This document shows, one piece after another, positions 10,265 through 17,750 of a stretch of 35,740 nt of DNA. The number at the start of each line of letters is the position of its first letter. Position 1 is the stretch's first letter. The stretch lies in the NCBI GenBank assembly GCA_017302855.1, contig JAFLBY010000012.1, positions 1 to 35,740 of the forward strand. Reading direction: 5' to 3'. The stretch is from Candidatus Kapaibacterium sp. (GTDB taxonomy: Bacteria; Bacteroidota; Ignavibacteria; Kapaibacteriales; UBA961). Under the pieces are notes generated by a model. That model did not search any database. It was not told the origin of the DNA and worked only from the letters and a program-made list of their open reading frames with translations. A program made the translations under genes and the position numbers.

Positions 10265-10626
10265 AGTCATCTCCAATTATGAATGATAAATGTTCGCACT
10301 ATGACTCACAGCACTATGAATCGGTTTAACAACAATCATCACAGCAAAATGTTACAGGAAACCACTATTTCTCAATCTAAGTCACTGCTTCGGCAATAGA
10401 CCACTATTCACCCCTACGGCATAATTTCATTATTTTTGCGATTGATTAATGAGGAAACATCATAAAAGTATGAGTACATTTTTACCTATTCTGATAATGC
10501 TGTCTCCATCGCATAATCAGGCAAATGTGTAAACAGCGCCAAACACTTAACAGAAAAGTAGAAAGAAAAACAGTAAGATCATACACATGAAATAGTATTA
10601 AGCATTCACCGAGTAAGGACTATACA
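10265..10626. other. Divergent intergenic region between the DUF1800 operon and the ferritin-like gene
   Basis: No gene was found in these 362 bases. A TATTTTTG octamer at 10431-10438 (plus strand) fits the TAnnTTTG element of Bacteroidota promoters, but no TTG lies at the right distance upstream, so I do not call a promoter. AAGGA at 10615-10619 is the ribosome site of the next gene. Confidence 0.5.
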
Positions 10627-11208
10627 TTGAAATTACAGCATAAAGAATTGGTTGATTTATTACAAATGGCGTATTCCGCCGAAAAAGCCGCAGCATTTGC
10701 CTATCAAGGACATGCAGGCTCGGTAAAAAATGAGGATGAAAAAAGTGCTATTCATCAAATCGAAATTGATGAATGGAATCATCGTAAAGAAGTTCTTGAT
10801 ATTATGAATTATTATGGAATACCGATTTCAACATATTATGAGATAAAGTTCCATATAATTGGAAAAATAATCTCCTATAGTTGTTATGTCATTGGTTGGT
10901 TTATGCCATATTACTTTGCCGGAAGATTAGAAAGTGGTAATGTATGCGAATATTTTCGTATGATGCACTATTTCCATGAATTAGATATTCATGAGCACAA
11001 TGATGTACTCTATGAAATGGGGATTAAGGAAAAAGAGCATGAAGTATATTTTCTTCAGAAAATTAAAAATAAAAAATTGCTTCCTTTTTTTGAAACATTA
11101 TTTTCATGGGGCATATCAAAAAGTTATAATGATGTGGATTTAGAGAAAAAATATCCGGTGGAAGAATCTAAAGTATATTGTAAAAACAGTATAGAAAAAC
11201 ATACATAA
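10627..11208 (+). CDS. Ferritin-like di-iron domain protein (Coq7/rubrerythrin-like helical bundle)
   Basis: A 193-residue helical protein with the iron-ligand pattern of ferritin-like carboxylate-bridged di-iron proteins: Glu19 in the first helix, the E-x-x-H motif DEWNHR (Glu49, His52), a third helix around FHELDIHEHND, and a second E-x-x-H in KEKEHEVYF. Two of the helices are separated by a hydrophobic stretch (IIGKIISYSCYVIGWFMPYYFAG), reminiscent of membrane-associated demethoxyubiquinone hydroxylase (Coq7). A role in oxidation or iron handling is inferred. The start is TTG, chosen because AAGGA lies seven bases upstream and the conserved first helix begins at once; there is no alternative ATG near. 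It stands alone between opposing genes. Confidence 0.7.
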   Translation: MKLQHKELVDLLQMAYSAEKAAAFAYQGHAGSVKNEDEKSAIHQIEIDEWNHRKEVLDIMNYYGIPISTYYEIKFHIIGKIISYSCYVIGWFMPYYFAGRLESGNVCEYFRMMHYFHELDIHEHNDVLYEMGIKEKEHEVYFLQKIKNKKLLPFFETLFSWGISKSYNDVDLEKKYPVEESKVYCKNSIEKHT

Positions 11209-11488
11209 ACCATGAAATCAGCCACAATAAACTATTGTAATGCCGAGGTTCGGCAGTGTTCAATCAATATTCAGATTGGTGCTCATAATCTCGGTAAGTT
11301 GTAATTTTTGCGGTTATCCAAACATCCTTAGTACATTTCTCACGCATTGTCTAAAGCCGTCAATCTTGATCAAATAGTGGAAAGTGAATGCAACTGTTTC
11401 GGGCTTTGATTTTGAGTGGTTTTTTTGATATTCTGACCACCTAACATTGCCTGATTTGTACTAAGCTGCGATGGTGGTTGGATTCCTG

Positions 11489-12004
11489 TTAATGGAAATA
11501 ATCGTCAATATATTCATCAAGCTCGTTTTCATTTGTCAACTCTATGAGGTTGTCCATCTCTTTGTTAACAGTAACATTAATTCCTTTTTTGTACACTATC
11601 ATTATGGAAAGAAGCCCTGCTTTTGCGGCTGATAAGTTTGTTGCCGTACCTTTGTGTTCCAAAAAATATCGTGAATAGCTTGCCATGTAAAGTCCAAGTA
11701 AATGAGTATTTTTGTCGCATATTTTTATGAGTTTTTCTGTAATGAGAATATTGACTGTGGGGCTGCCTTCAACCCATCGCATCACAAAAGCATTCACTTT
11801 TTGTCTTTTGTCAATTTCTTTATTGAGATCTGTTTCCTCAAGCCATTTTGCAGCATCAATTATTGCATTTTCATACTTTGCATAATCCTCTCTTGATTTT
11901 AGTTCCACGTTTTGTGGGACTTCAAATGTAGTCTGTCCTTGCACAGTCAAAATGCTGATTAGTAGGAAAAGTATGCCTACTGCTAATGTTTTACCTTTTG
12001 TCAT
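11489..12004 (-). CDS. Small secreted protein of unknown function (island gene)
   Basis: A 171-residue protein with a clear signal peptide (MTKGKTLAVGILFLLISILTVQGQ). The mature part is helical and charged (YENAIIDAAKWLEETDLNKEIDKRQKV; FVMRWVEGSPTVNI; LGLYMASYSRYFLEHKG), with an acidic C-terminus (ENELDEYIDDYFH). I do not recognise a named family. It is the last gene, in reading direction, of a series of minus-strand orphan genes separated by dispersed repeats. Its stop codon lies inside a TAACAGG motif, as at the gene at 12620. The 280 bases downstream (11209-11488) hold no gene that I can see. Confidence 0.7.
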   Translation of the reverse strand: MTKGKTLAVGILFLLISILTVQGQTTFEVPQNVELKSREDYAKYENAIIDAAKWLEETDLNKEIDKRQKVNAFVMRWVEGSPTVNILITEKLIKICDKNTHLLGLYMASYSRYFLEHKGTATNLSAAKAGLLSIMIVYKKGINVTVNKEMDNLIELTNENELDEYIDDYFH

Positions 12005-12426
12005 AATGATATTTTTTAGAATGAATAAATAGAGTGCGCTCTTTATTTATGTACTATCGTAGTAATGACAACCGTGATATTGATTTATCTTTGGTCAAAA
12101 AAAACAGAAAATTCCAAAAACATGACTTCCGCGTTGAACTCGAATTTCATAAAATCCGTTCGTTTTCGCTATGTGCTTTAGTCCGGTACTTTTTGTAAGT
12201 CTTGACTCAATTCAAATGACCAAAGAATTTTCGCTTTTTCTTTCGTGTTTTGTATGGTAAAGAAGTCTTAAACGTCGTTCTTATAGAATTTTATCTTTCT
12301 ATAGTTTTGATTTCTGACCACACTGCAAAGTTACAAAAGTTTCCCTTCAAATAAAACATAAAACTTGAGTTATTTTGTCTGAAAATTGTAATCCGCATCC
12401 CCGAATGGCGGCACATCACTCGTATT
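12005..12426. other. Non-coding stretch of the accessory island
   Basis: No credible gene is seen between the start of the secreted protein and repeat copy 1. The only open frame here reads into the repeat and is not supported by a start site or composition. Confidence 0.5.
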
Positions 12427-12634
12427 CCCGTAATGCACCATTCATTTCTCCCAAAACTACAAAAGTTTGCGTATCTATCCAAATATGAGAAAACTAAATT
12501 ACACTGTACCGGGGTAAACACAGTGATTTAGAGATTCTTCACGGTGATCCCCCCCCGTTTTATACCATATCAAACATTTTGCTAAAAAATTATCGATGAG
12601 TTGGCAATAGTTACGCCTGTTATGCGGTCGGCTT
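12427..12634 (-). repeat. Dispersed island repeat, copy 1
   Basis: This copy shares long near-identical blocks with copies at 13163, 14789 and 18012. On the plus strand these are CGCAATGCACCATTCATTTC-like sequence, CCCAAAACTACAAAAGTTTG, TATCTATCCAAATATGAGAA, then GGAGTAAATACAGTG-like, GATGAGTTG and a GCGGTCGG end. It is the most diverged copy and carries a run of eight C at 12549-12556. It starts exactly at the 3' end of the gene ending at 12620, whose last residues (RKPTA) are encoded by repeat sequence. Confidence 0.85.
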
Positions 12635-13138
12635 TCTTGTCTTTTTCGAAATACGTTGTTCATAGTCACCAATGAGCTTGTTTAAAATTTCAATTTTCTC
12701 AATGTCCAATGGTTCTGTATGGCAAAGTTGGTCAAGCATGATGTTGATATCATTAAACTGATTGTCTGACGTGATTTTTCCTTTTTCAATTATCTTGCTT
12801 ACACGTTGGAAATAGGATTTAAAAATGTCAATGTCATACTTGGTTTTGTCTTGAAGATATTTGTTAAATTTTAAGTCACTTATTTCTATTTGCATTTCTG
12901 TCAAGTCACGAAACCATTGTTTCAGCCTTGTCAGTCGTCCTTTCAGATAATTTTCTTCTGTTTGTACTTTAAGTCCTTTGAAATGTTCTATTGGGTCAAA
13001 GTCAGCTGTCTTGATTTGCATTTCCTTGTTGTCAATGTAGTAGTCAAGTGTCGCCAAGACCAAGTCCCGATACTTTTTAAGTTCTGCCTGTTTTTCGTCT
13101 TTATTAAGTTTGTTGTCCGTCATTTGTCTTCTTGTCAT
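12620..13138 (-). CDS. Hypothetical helical protein (island gene)
   Basis: A 172-residue, highly charged, probably all-helical soluble protein (for example NKLNKDEKQAELKKYRDLVLATLDYYIDNKEMQIK and LKQWFRDLTEMQIEISDLKF). There is no signal peptide, membrane segment or motif that I recognise. A second in-frame ATG at 13123 (MTDNKLNKDEK) is an equally plausible start. The final residues RKPTA and the stop codon lie within the first bases of repeat copy 1 (CCGACCGCATAACAGG on the minus strand). It is flanked by repeat copies 1 and 2 and no neighbour suggests a role. Confidence 0.6.
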   Translation of the reverse strand: MTRRQMTDNKLNKDEKQAELKKYRDLVLATLDYYIDNKEMQIKTADFDPIEHFKGLKVQTEENYLKGRLTRLKQWFRDLTEMQIEISDLKFNKYLQDKTKYDIDIFKSYFQRVSKIIEKGKITSDNQFNDINIMLDQLCHTEPLDIEKIEILNKLIGDYEQRISKKTRKPTA

Positions 13139-13162
13139 TTAGACTGACCGCCACCACTCCAA

Positions 13163-13370
13163 TTCCCGCAATGCACCATTCATTTCTCCCAAAACTACAA
13201 AACTTTGCTTATCTATCCAAAAATGGGCAAGGGAAATTTCTCTGTGCCGGAGTAAATACAGTGTTCTAGCGATTCTTCATTGTGATTCCACCTCACGCTT
13301 TATACTATTATCATTCATTTTTCTAAACAATCACTGATGAGTTGTGCAAGAGTTGCCGATGTTAGCTGTA
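13163..13370 (-). repeat. Dispersed island repeat, copy 2
   Basis: This copy matches copy 3 over most of about 208 bases, with scattered substitutions. It sits between the gene starting at 13138 and the gene ending at 13401. Just beyond its low-coordinate end the plus strand reads GACCGCCACCA (13145-13155), an imperfect inverted match to the GTTGGCGGTC at the opposite end of copy 3. The unit may therefore have inverted ends. Confidence 0.85.
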
Positions 13371-13400
13371 GCAGTTCATTCGTTCAATGTCTTAATTGTT

Positions 13401-13763
13401 TTATTCTGTGAGCCAATTATCATTTCTAAATCCATGTGCATAAATTGCCTCTCCTGAAGAATAATCTTCAGGAAGTAGAGATACAGCAATTTGGGAGTTA
13501 TCAATAAAACGAATAGTTAAGGCTTTTCCTGGTTCAAAGGTAACGTCTTTAACAATTTTTGTTATTTGGTTACAAAGCAAGTCACGAAAACCATTATTCC
13601 CTGAAGTGATTTCAGTTTTATTGTCATTTACCGTGAGTGGATTTGTGACATTTATTGTTGGTCCATCAAATTTTAATTGTAGATAATCCTGAACAAACTC
13701 AATTGAACTTAATTGGCAATCAACTAATTCATTCCAAAATTCGGATGTAATTTCGTCACTCAT
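13401..13763 (-). CDS. Small hypothetical protein (island gene)
   Basis: A 120-residue soluble protein without signal or membrane segment. The order of segments (SIEFVQDYLQLKFDGPTINV ... FRDLLCNQITKIV ... ALTIRFIDNSQIAVSLLPEDY ... GEAIYAHGF) looks like a small alpha/beta domain of a widespread uncharacterised family; I recall the pattern but cannot name it with confidence. It has an acidic N-terminus (MSDEITSEFWNELVD). It is a single-gene unit between repeat copy 2 and the next island gene, with no ribosome site stronger than an A/T-rich leader. Confidence 0.65.
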   Translation of the reverse strand: MSDEITSEFWNELVDCQLSSIEFVQDYLQLKFDGPTINVTNPLTVNDNKTEITSGNNGFRDLLCNQITKIVKDVTFEPGKALTIRFIDNSQIAVSLLPEDYSSGEAIYAHGFRNDNWLTE

Positions 13764-14014
13764 ATTAATTTTCAGTTAGTCGGAATACATTTTTACTATT
13801 GTACATAACGCTTCTGATCTTTGTGTTGTTAGGGAATTAGGATTACGTCAGTCCATAACCGAAGCCCAATAATTGCAATATTGTTGATATTTGATTCATA
13901 AGCTAAATTCATAATTTCCTGACTGAACTGAAGTACAATGAAGAACAAATGTTGAGGTAATACTCGTGATGCTCCAATAATGCCAACCCTAATGTTAGTT
14001 CTTTCCTTATTCTG

Positions 14015-14665
14015 TCACCAAGGAATTCCTATCCAATTTTCTAATTTCCGTTTGTCTTGGTCAACAGCTAACCAAGTATTTACACTTTCAATATTTTTTT
14101 TGTCATATGCAGTCAAATACTGTAAATGAAGATTTTCGCCCTCATTTAAATTTGGTATCGAAGTCCTAAATCCATTTTCTTGCATTTTAGTAATTGAATT
14201 GTAAAAGTCAACTTTGTTTTCAAGTCTTGCAGGAAATTCATCGTCATTTTTTGCTCTGTAATTTAAAGCTTCTCCGTCTTCTGTTCCAATATGTAAACTC
14301 CAATTCTCATTATATACTTCAATTGCGTCTAAACTTTCTCCACAAGCAGTGTCAAACTTAACTTTTTCGACTGGATTTTCAAACAGGCAAAATATCTCTA
14401 ATGATTTGCTTTCGCCACTCCTTTTTTTAGTTTTCCAAATCCATCCAAAAGAATCTGCCACTGTCTCACCCTTGTAAAGTGGTTGTCTGATTTTGAATTC
14501 TATAATCTCAATTCTGTGTCCTACTGTTTCAAAAATATGTGATTTGCCATTTTCATAAGTGTTGTGTCCAACAAGATGAAGTGATGTGCAGTCTGTAACC
14601 AAACCACAAATAACATTCCCTATTGGCGTTTCAAACGTTCTTGTTATAATATTTGTCTGTGTCAA
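14015..14665 (-). CDS. Hypothetical protein (island gene)
   Basis: A 216-residue soluble protein that I do not recognise. It is rich in beta-type segments early (TPIGNVICGLVTDCTSLHLVGH, HRIEIIEFKI) and ends in aromatic/charged sequence (ENWIGIPW). The start is TTG at 14665, because a stop lies a few codons upstream and no ATG occurs before the conserved-looking body. No Shine-Dalgarno is visible, so the true start remains uncertain. It is separated from the 13401 gene by 251 bases that hold no gene, and from the ASCH remnant by repeat copy 3. Confidence 0.55.
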   Translation of the reverse strand: MTQTNIITRTFETPIGNVICGLVTDCTSLHLVGHNTYENGKSHIFETVGHRIEIIEFKIRQPLYKGETVADSFGWIWKTKKRSGESKSLEIFCLFENPVEKVKFDTACGESLDAIEVYNENWSLHIGTEDGEALNYRAKNDDEFPARLENKVDFYNSITKMQENGFRTSIPNLNEGENLHLQYLTAYDKKNIESVNTWLAVDQDKRKLENWIGIPW

Positions 14666-14707
14666 ATTTGGATCAGTAAATTGTCACAAAAAGTTTGCAC
14701 ATAACAT

Positions 14708-14990
14708 AAGCCAAGTTTGCGCTGTTACAGAATGCAAATGGAGTTTATCAATCAAGTACTTTTGCAAATATATAGATGCGCCTCCAACATTCCCGCAATG
14801 CACCATTCATTTCTCCCAAAACTACAAAAGTTTGCGTATCTATCCAAATATGAGAAAAGTAAATTTCTCTGTGCCGGAGTAAATACAGTGTTCTAGACGT
14901 TCTTAGCTGTGATTCCACCCCAAGGTTTATATCATTTGCAAACAAATTATCGATGAGTTGTGCAATAGTTGCAGCTGTTGGCGGTCGGCT
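14708..14990 (-). repeat. Dispersed island repeat, copy 3 (longest)
   Basis: The core at 14789-14990 matches copies 1 and 2. A left extension at 14708-14788 (GTTACAGAATGCAAA, GGAGTTTATCAATCAAGTAC, TTTTGCAAATATATAGATGC on the plus strand) is shared almost exactly with copy 4. Its high-coordinate end GTTGGCGGTCGG lies directly next to the stop codon of the ASCH remnant. On the minus strand a reading frame stays open through the core (LLRHREIYFSHIWIDTQ, then FVVLGEMNGALRE). Confidence 0.88.
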
Positions 14991-14993
14991 TTC

Positions 14994-15344
14994 TCATTTG
15001 TCCGTCAAGTAAACGAATGATTGTGGTGGAAATAAGTTAAAATCTGTTCTCAAGCATTTGGGTGTTTTGTATTTTTTTGCCTTTTTTATCTTAATGGCAA
15101 AACCTTGCTCTTTGTCTGCAAAATACTTGTAGTAAAAGTCTTCTGATATTCCCGAATGCTCTTGAGTTAATTCCCATAGTGTTTGGAGGTCATAGTTTAA
15201 AATATCTTCAATTTCAAACTCACCAATTACTTGTTGAACGGGAGACGAAGCATAAACTAATACCGATTTTATATTTGTATTCTTGAATATTGATTTTCTA
15301 AACTCAAATTTCTTTGAGCCATCAAATATCTTATTTGTAATAGT
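14994..15344 (-). pseudogene. 5'-truncated ASCH-domain (PUA-like) protein remnant
   Basis: An open minus-strand frame of about 116 codons with no usable start codon. It encodes KIFDGSKKFEFRKSIF, VLVYASSPVQQVIGEFEIED, LWELTQEHSGISEDFYYKYF, GFAIKIKKAKKY and FPPQSFVYL, the order expected of ASCH-domain proteins (PUA-like RNA-binding fold). About ten N-terminal residues containing the usual first strand are missing, and an in-frame TAA stands immediately upstream (15345-15347). It lies 60 bases downstream of the AlbA_2/KTSC gene and ends against repeat copy 3. A functional gene starting at a rare ATT or ATA codon cannot be fully excluded, but truncation is simpler. Confidence 0.7.
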
Positions 15345-15406
15345 TTAAATTTTCCCTCTATTTAATCTCCTTGAAGAATGCTTTTTCCAAATGCTATCCG
15401 CAAGTT

Positions 15407-17254
15407 TTATTTCTTTTGATATTCAAATTTACGCTTGATTTCATTCATAAAATATGCCCCTATTGCAGGAGAACTCATTAACTCTTCAAATACCCTTTCT
15501 GGTACATCAACATACTGATAAATGGCACCGTGATGAAATTCTATTTCTAAAATGTGTGCATTTTTGTCGTACCCAACAGACGCAATGTTTGAAGACGCCA
15601 CAGGAATTCTTTTAATTCCAAAATGATGGTCTCCTGAAACTAGGGTAAATAATTTCTTACCTAAATCAGTAGTGTAATACTTTTGATCTTTACTTGTAAG
15701 CTTGTTGGGTAACGTGAAATATAACCACCCCAAATCGATCAAAGGTTTTATATGGTTTTGATAATTTTTGGTGTTTTTGTATAGTCCGATTTTCTCAAAT
15801 AGCTCATCTCTTGATTTTGGCGTTGTACAATAGTTCAAAACCATTTTGGTTAAATCGTTAATTTTTTCCCTTATGGCTTCTCTATCTCTGTCTCCAATTT
15901 CAGAGACAGAGAGACTGAGATAGGTGTTTATCTCATTCAAGTCATTGAATTTTTTGGTGATATAATTGGCTTCATCATTGGCTCTCTTGTATTGAGCATT
16001 GGGCATTAAAGGGTGAATTGGAAGAATACACAAAAAGTAAGCATTATTTTCATCCGTCTCAAAAACAGGCGGTGGTGAACCGTTTTCTTCCATACTACTA
16101 TGAATTATAGGCAATCCTGTTCCTCTACCTTCTGTCAATTTCAATTCCTTAAAAAACCCACCAAGTTTTCGATTTCTATAATCTCTTGCTACTACTCTTT
16201 GTTTGTTTAGCATCGCTTGATTAATTGGCGGCATAGGACCAGGGAAACTCAATATTTCAATTTTGTCTTTATGTATTTGAATCTCCACCGGATTTTCTCG
16301 TTCATAGCTTTTATGATAAACCGCATTGACTATAGCTTCTTCTACAGCCTGAAAGGGATAGTTGAAGAAGCGAATGGATTCTGCTTGTATTTTAGATTTT
16401 ACCACCACTTCTTCTACGATATTGGTTTTGAAATACTGCAACACCTCTCTGATTTGCTGAATAATAGAACCTGTAAATACTTTTTCTGTGTAGTCTTTTC
16501 CAACCTCATTTTTATGAATGATCAATTCAATTCTTGCTCCCGAAAAAAAATCTTCGGGATGTTCATTAAATAAAAGTAAACCGGCATTTGTAGGTCGTAA
16601 TAATTCGTCAGAACCCTTGACTATCATCAGATGCCTACACAATTCTGCGAATGGAATTTTGGTGCTTTCATCATACAAAGTACTCATGACTTCTTTTAAA
16701 AAGGTCTGAATCAAACGTAAACTCAAATCATCAAGGGTTGCAGTTTGGTTAATTCGGTCATCAAAAGGGATACGAGCCGTAAGTTCAATAAGTCGTCTTT
16801 CATCATCAGAACCCTCTTTAACTTTTACAGTTTTTGAGCCTTGTTTGATGAACATTGTTCTTTCTGTTCTTTTTTCACTTAAACTTACAGGAGCTTTGTA
16901 AGGTCTGTTATCTCCAGCTGGGGCAAATACAACCAATATGTGCTTCCCGTTTATTAAATACGGTTGAAAAACAGGAATATAAACAGGGATTAACTTATGA
17001 GATAATTCAATCAGTTTTTTCTGAATGGCATCTAATTCTTGAACTTGTAAACCTATAGGTGGCAGCTTAGCTTTCCCATTTTCTTCTTCAACTCCAATAA
17101 TGATATAACCACCATCCCAATGGTTAATATCATTGGCGTATGCACATAAAGTATGCATGATATCCTCAGGATTCCATCCTTTTTTCAACTCAATCCGATC
17201 CCATTCAACGGTATTTCCGTTCAGTAATTCATCTATGTTTATGGGTAATGCCAT
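15407..17254 (-). CDS. AlbA_2 (Schlafen-like) / HATPase-type / KTSC fusion protein
   Basis: A 615-residue protein. The N-terminal AlbA_2 (DivAA_4) domain covers about residues 10-150 (VEWDRIELKKGWNPEDIMHT; GGYIIIGVEEENG), a putative nucleic-acid-binding fold. The middle has ATP-binding HATPase_c_4-like features: EEAIVNAVYHKSY near 306 and GRGTGLPI near 375. A probable winged-helix segment follows (SRDELFEKIGLYKN...LGWLYFTL). The last 70 residues from about 544 (RIPVASSNIASVGYD ... GAIYQYVDVPERVFEELM) are a KTSC domain, found in lysyl-tRNA-synthetase-related and nucleic-acid-associated proteins. It starts eight bases after a 59-residue gene downstream of an XRE regulator. A regulatory or defence role is inferred. 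Confidence 0.85.
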   Translation of the reverse strand: MALPINIDELLNGNTVEWDRIELKKGWNPEDIMHTLCAYANDINHWDGGYIIIGVEEENGKAKLPPIGLQVQELDAIQKKLIELSHKLIPVYIPVFQPYLINGKHILVVFAPAGDNRPYKAPVSLSEKRTERTMFIKQGSKTVKVKEGSDDERRLIELTARIPFDDRINQTATLDDLSLRLIQTFLKEVMSTLYDESTKIPFAELCRHLMIVKGSDELLRPTNAGLLLFNEHPEDFFSGARIELIIHKNEVGKDYTEKVFTGSIIQQIREVLQYFKTNIVEEVVVKSKIQAESIRFFNYPFQAVEEAIVNAVYHKSYERENPVEIQIHKDKIEILSFPGPMPPINQAMLNKQRVVARDYRNRKLGGFFKELKLTEGRGTGLPIIHSSMEENGSPPPVFETDENNAYFLCILPIHPLMPNAQYKRANDEANYITKKFNDLNEINTYLSLSVSEIGDRDREAIREKINDLTKMVLNYCTTPKSRDELFEKIGLYKNTKNYQNHIKPLIDLGWLYFTLPNKLTSKDQKYYTTDLGKKLFTLVSGDHHFGIKRIPVASSNIASVGYDKNAHILEIEFHHGAIYQYVDVPERVFEELMSSPAIGAYFMNEIKRKFEYQKK

Positions 17255-17262
17255 AGTGTTTA

Positions 17263-17442
17263 TTAAACCAAATTAAAATCCACAGCCAATCCATTTGGTA
17301 ATTTTTCATCAAACCAATGCCATATATCAAAACGACATGTTCCTTTTTCCCACCAACAAAAATCTAATTCTATTTCATCATCTGAATTAGTTGGGATGTC
17401 TCCAAATGCTTCCCACATTCTTTCAAGGTCTAAGTATGTCAT
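17263..17442 (-). CDS. 59-residue acidic, tryptophan-rich protein
   Basis: A short ORF whose ATG overlaps the TGA of the XRE gene (ATGA) and whose stop is eight bases before the AlbA_2/KTSC start. The protein reads MTYLDLERMWEAFGDIP, then DDEIELDFCWWEKGTCRFDI and WHWFDEKLPNGLAVDFNLV: 59 residues, acidic, with four Trp. The layout WEAFGDIP...DDEIE...F...WHWFDE matches, from memory, a widespread family of small uncharacterised proteins with no assigned function. Translational coupling to both neighbours makes it a genuine gene. An antitoxin, adaptor or inhibitor role is possible but unproven. Confidence 0.8.
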   Translation of the reverse strand: MTYLDLERMWEAFGDIPTNSDDEIELDFCWWEKGTCRFDIWHWFDEKLPNGLAVDFNLV

Positions 17443-17750
17443 TTCTTCTTATTCGCTTTAATATATTTTGCTCTTTCTTCTGCTACTTTTAATGCTTGTA
17501 TTCCTAAATCTTCGTCTTGAATTTCATATAAAATCTTGTCGCTAAGGAAAGAAACCAACAATTCGTCAGCGTTGTAGCCGTATATGTCGGCAAGTTTCAG
17601 AACTACTTCTTTTGTAATTCTGCGCTCTCCACGTTCCATTTTACTCAAAATAGCAACGTCAATGTCGAGCAAAGCAGCAACTTTCCGCAATGGAAGTTTC
17701 TTTTCTTCTCTAATGTGTCTTAGCTTTTCGCCTATTGTTTCTGTTGACAT
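17439..17750 (-). CDS. XRE-family helix-turn-helix regulator
   Basis: A 103-residue protein with a Cro/C1-type HTH at about residues 8-62 (GEKLRHIREEKKLPLRKVAALLDIDVAILSKMERGERRITKEVVLKLADIYG, quoted here only as the span 7-58; key residues are LRKVA, LSKMERGER and LADIY). The basic C-terminus is AEERAKYIKANKKK. Similar short regulators are common beside restriction-modification genes in Bacteroidota. It is the first gene of an operon with the 59-aa and AlbA_2/KTSC genes. A 17-bp palindrome overlaps its start codon, which suggests autoregulation. No Shine-Dalgarno is present and the mRNA may be nearly leaderless. Confidence 0.85.
   Translation of the reverse strand: MSTETIGEKLRHIREEKKLPLRKVAALLDIDVAILSKMERGERRITKEVVLKLADIYGYNADELLVSFLSDKILYEIQDEDLGIQALKVAEERAKYIKANKKK

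Noticed and set aside
11241-11255. TGCCGA-GGT-TCGGCA hairpin after the ferritin-like gene, with a GGTTCGG resembling a tRNA T-arm
   Set aside because: No acceptor, D or anticodon arms can be built around it, and no T-run follows, so it is neither a tRNA nor a clear terminator.
12291-12521. Minus-strand open frame of 76 codons
   Set aside because: It runs out of phase through repeat copy 1 and has no start signal or family features; it is repeat-derived.
12549-12556. Run of eight C that could be a phase-variable tract
   Set aside because: It lies in non-coding repeat sequence and not at a promoter or in a gene; it may also be a sequencing-sensitive spot.
14748-14945. Minus-strand open frame sharing its C-terminus with one at 17971-18174
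   Set aside because: The shared part is the dispersed repeat itself and the upstream parts are unrelated. It is reported as a repeat property, not as a gene.
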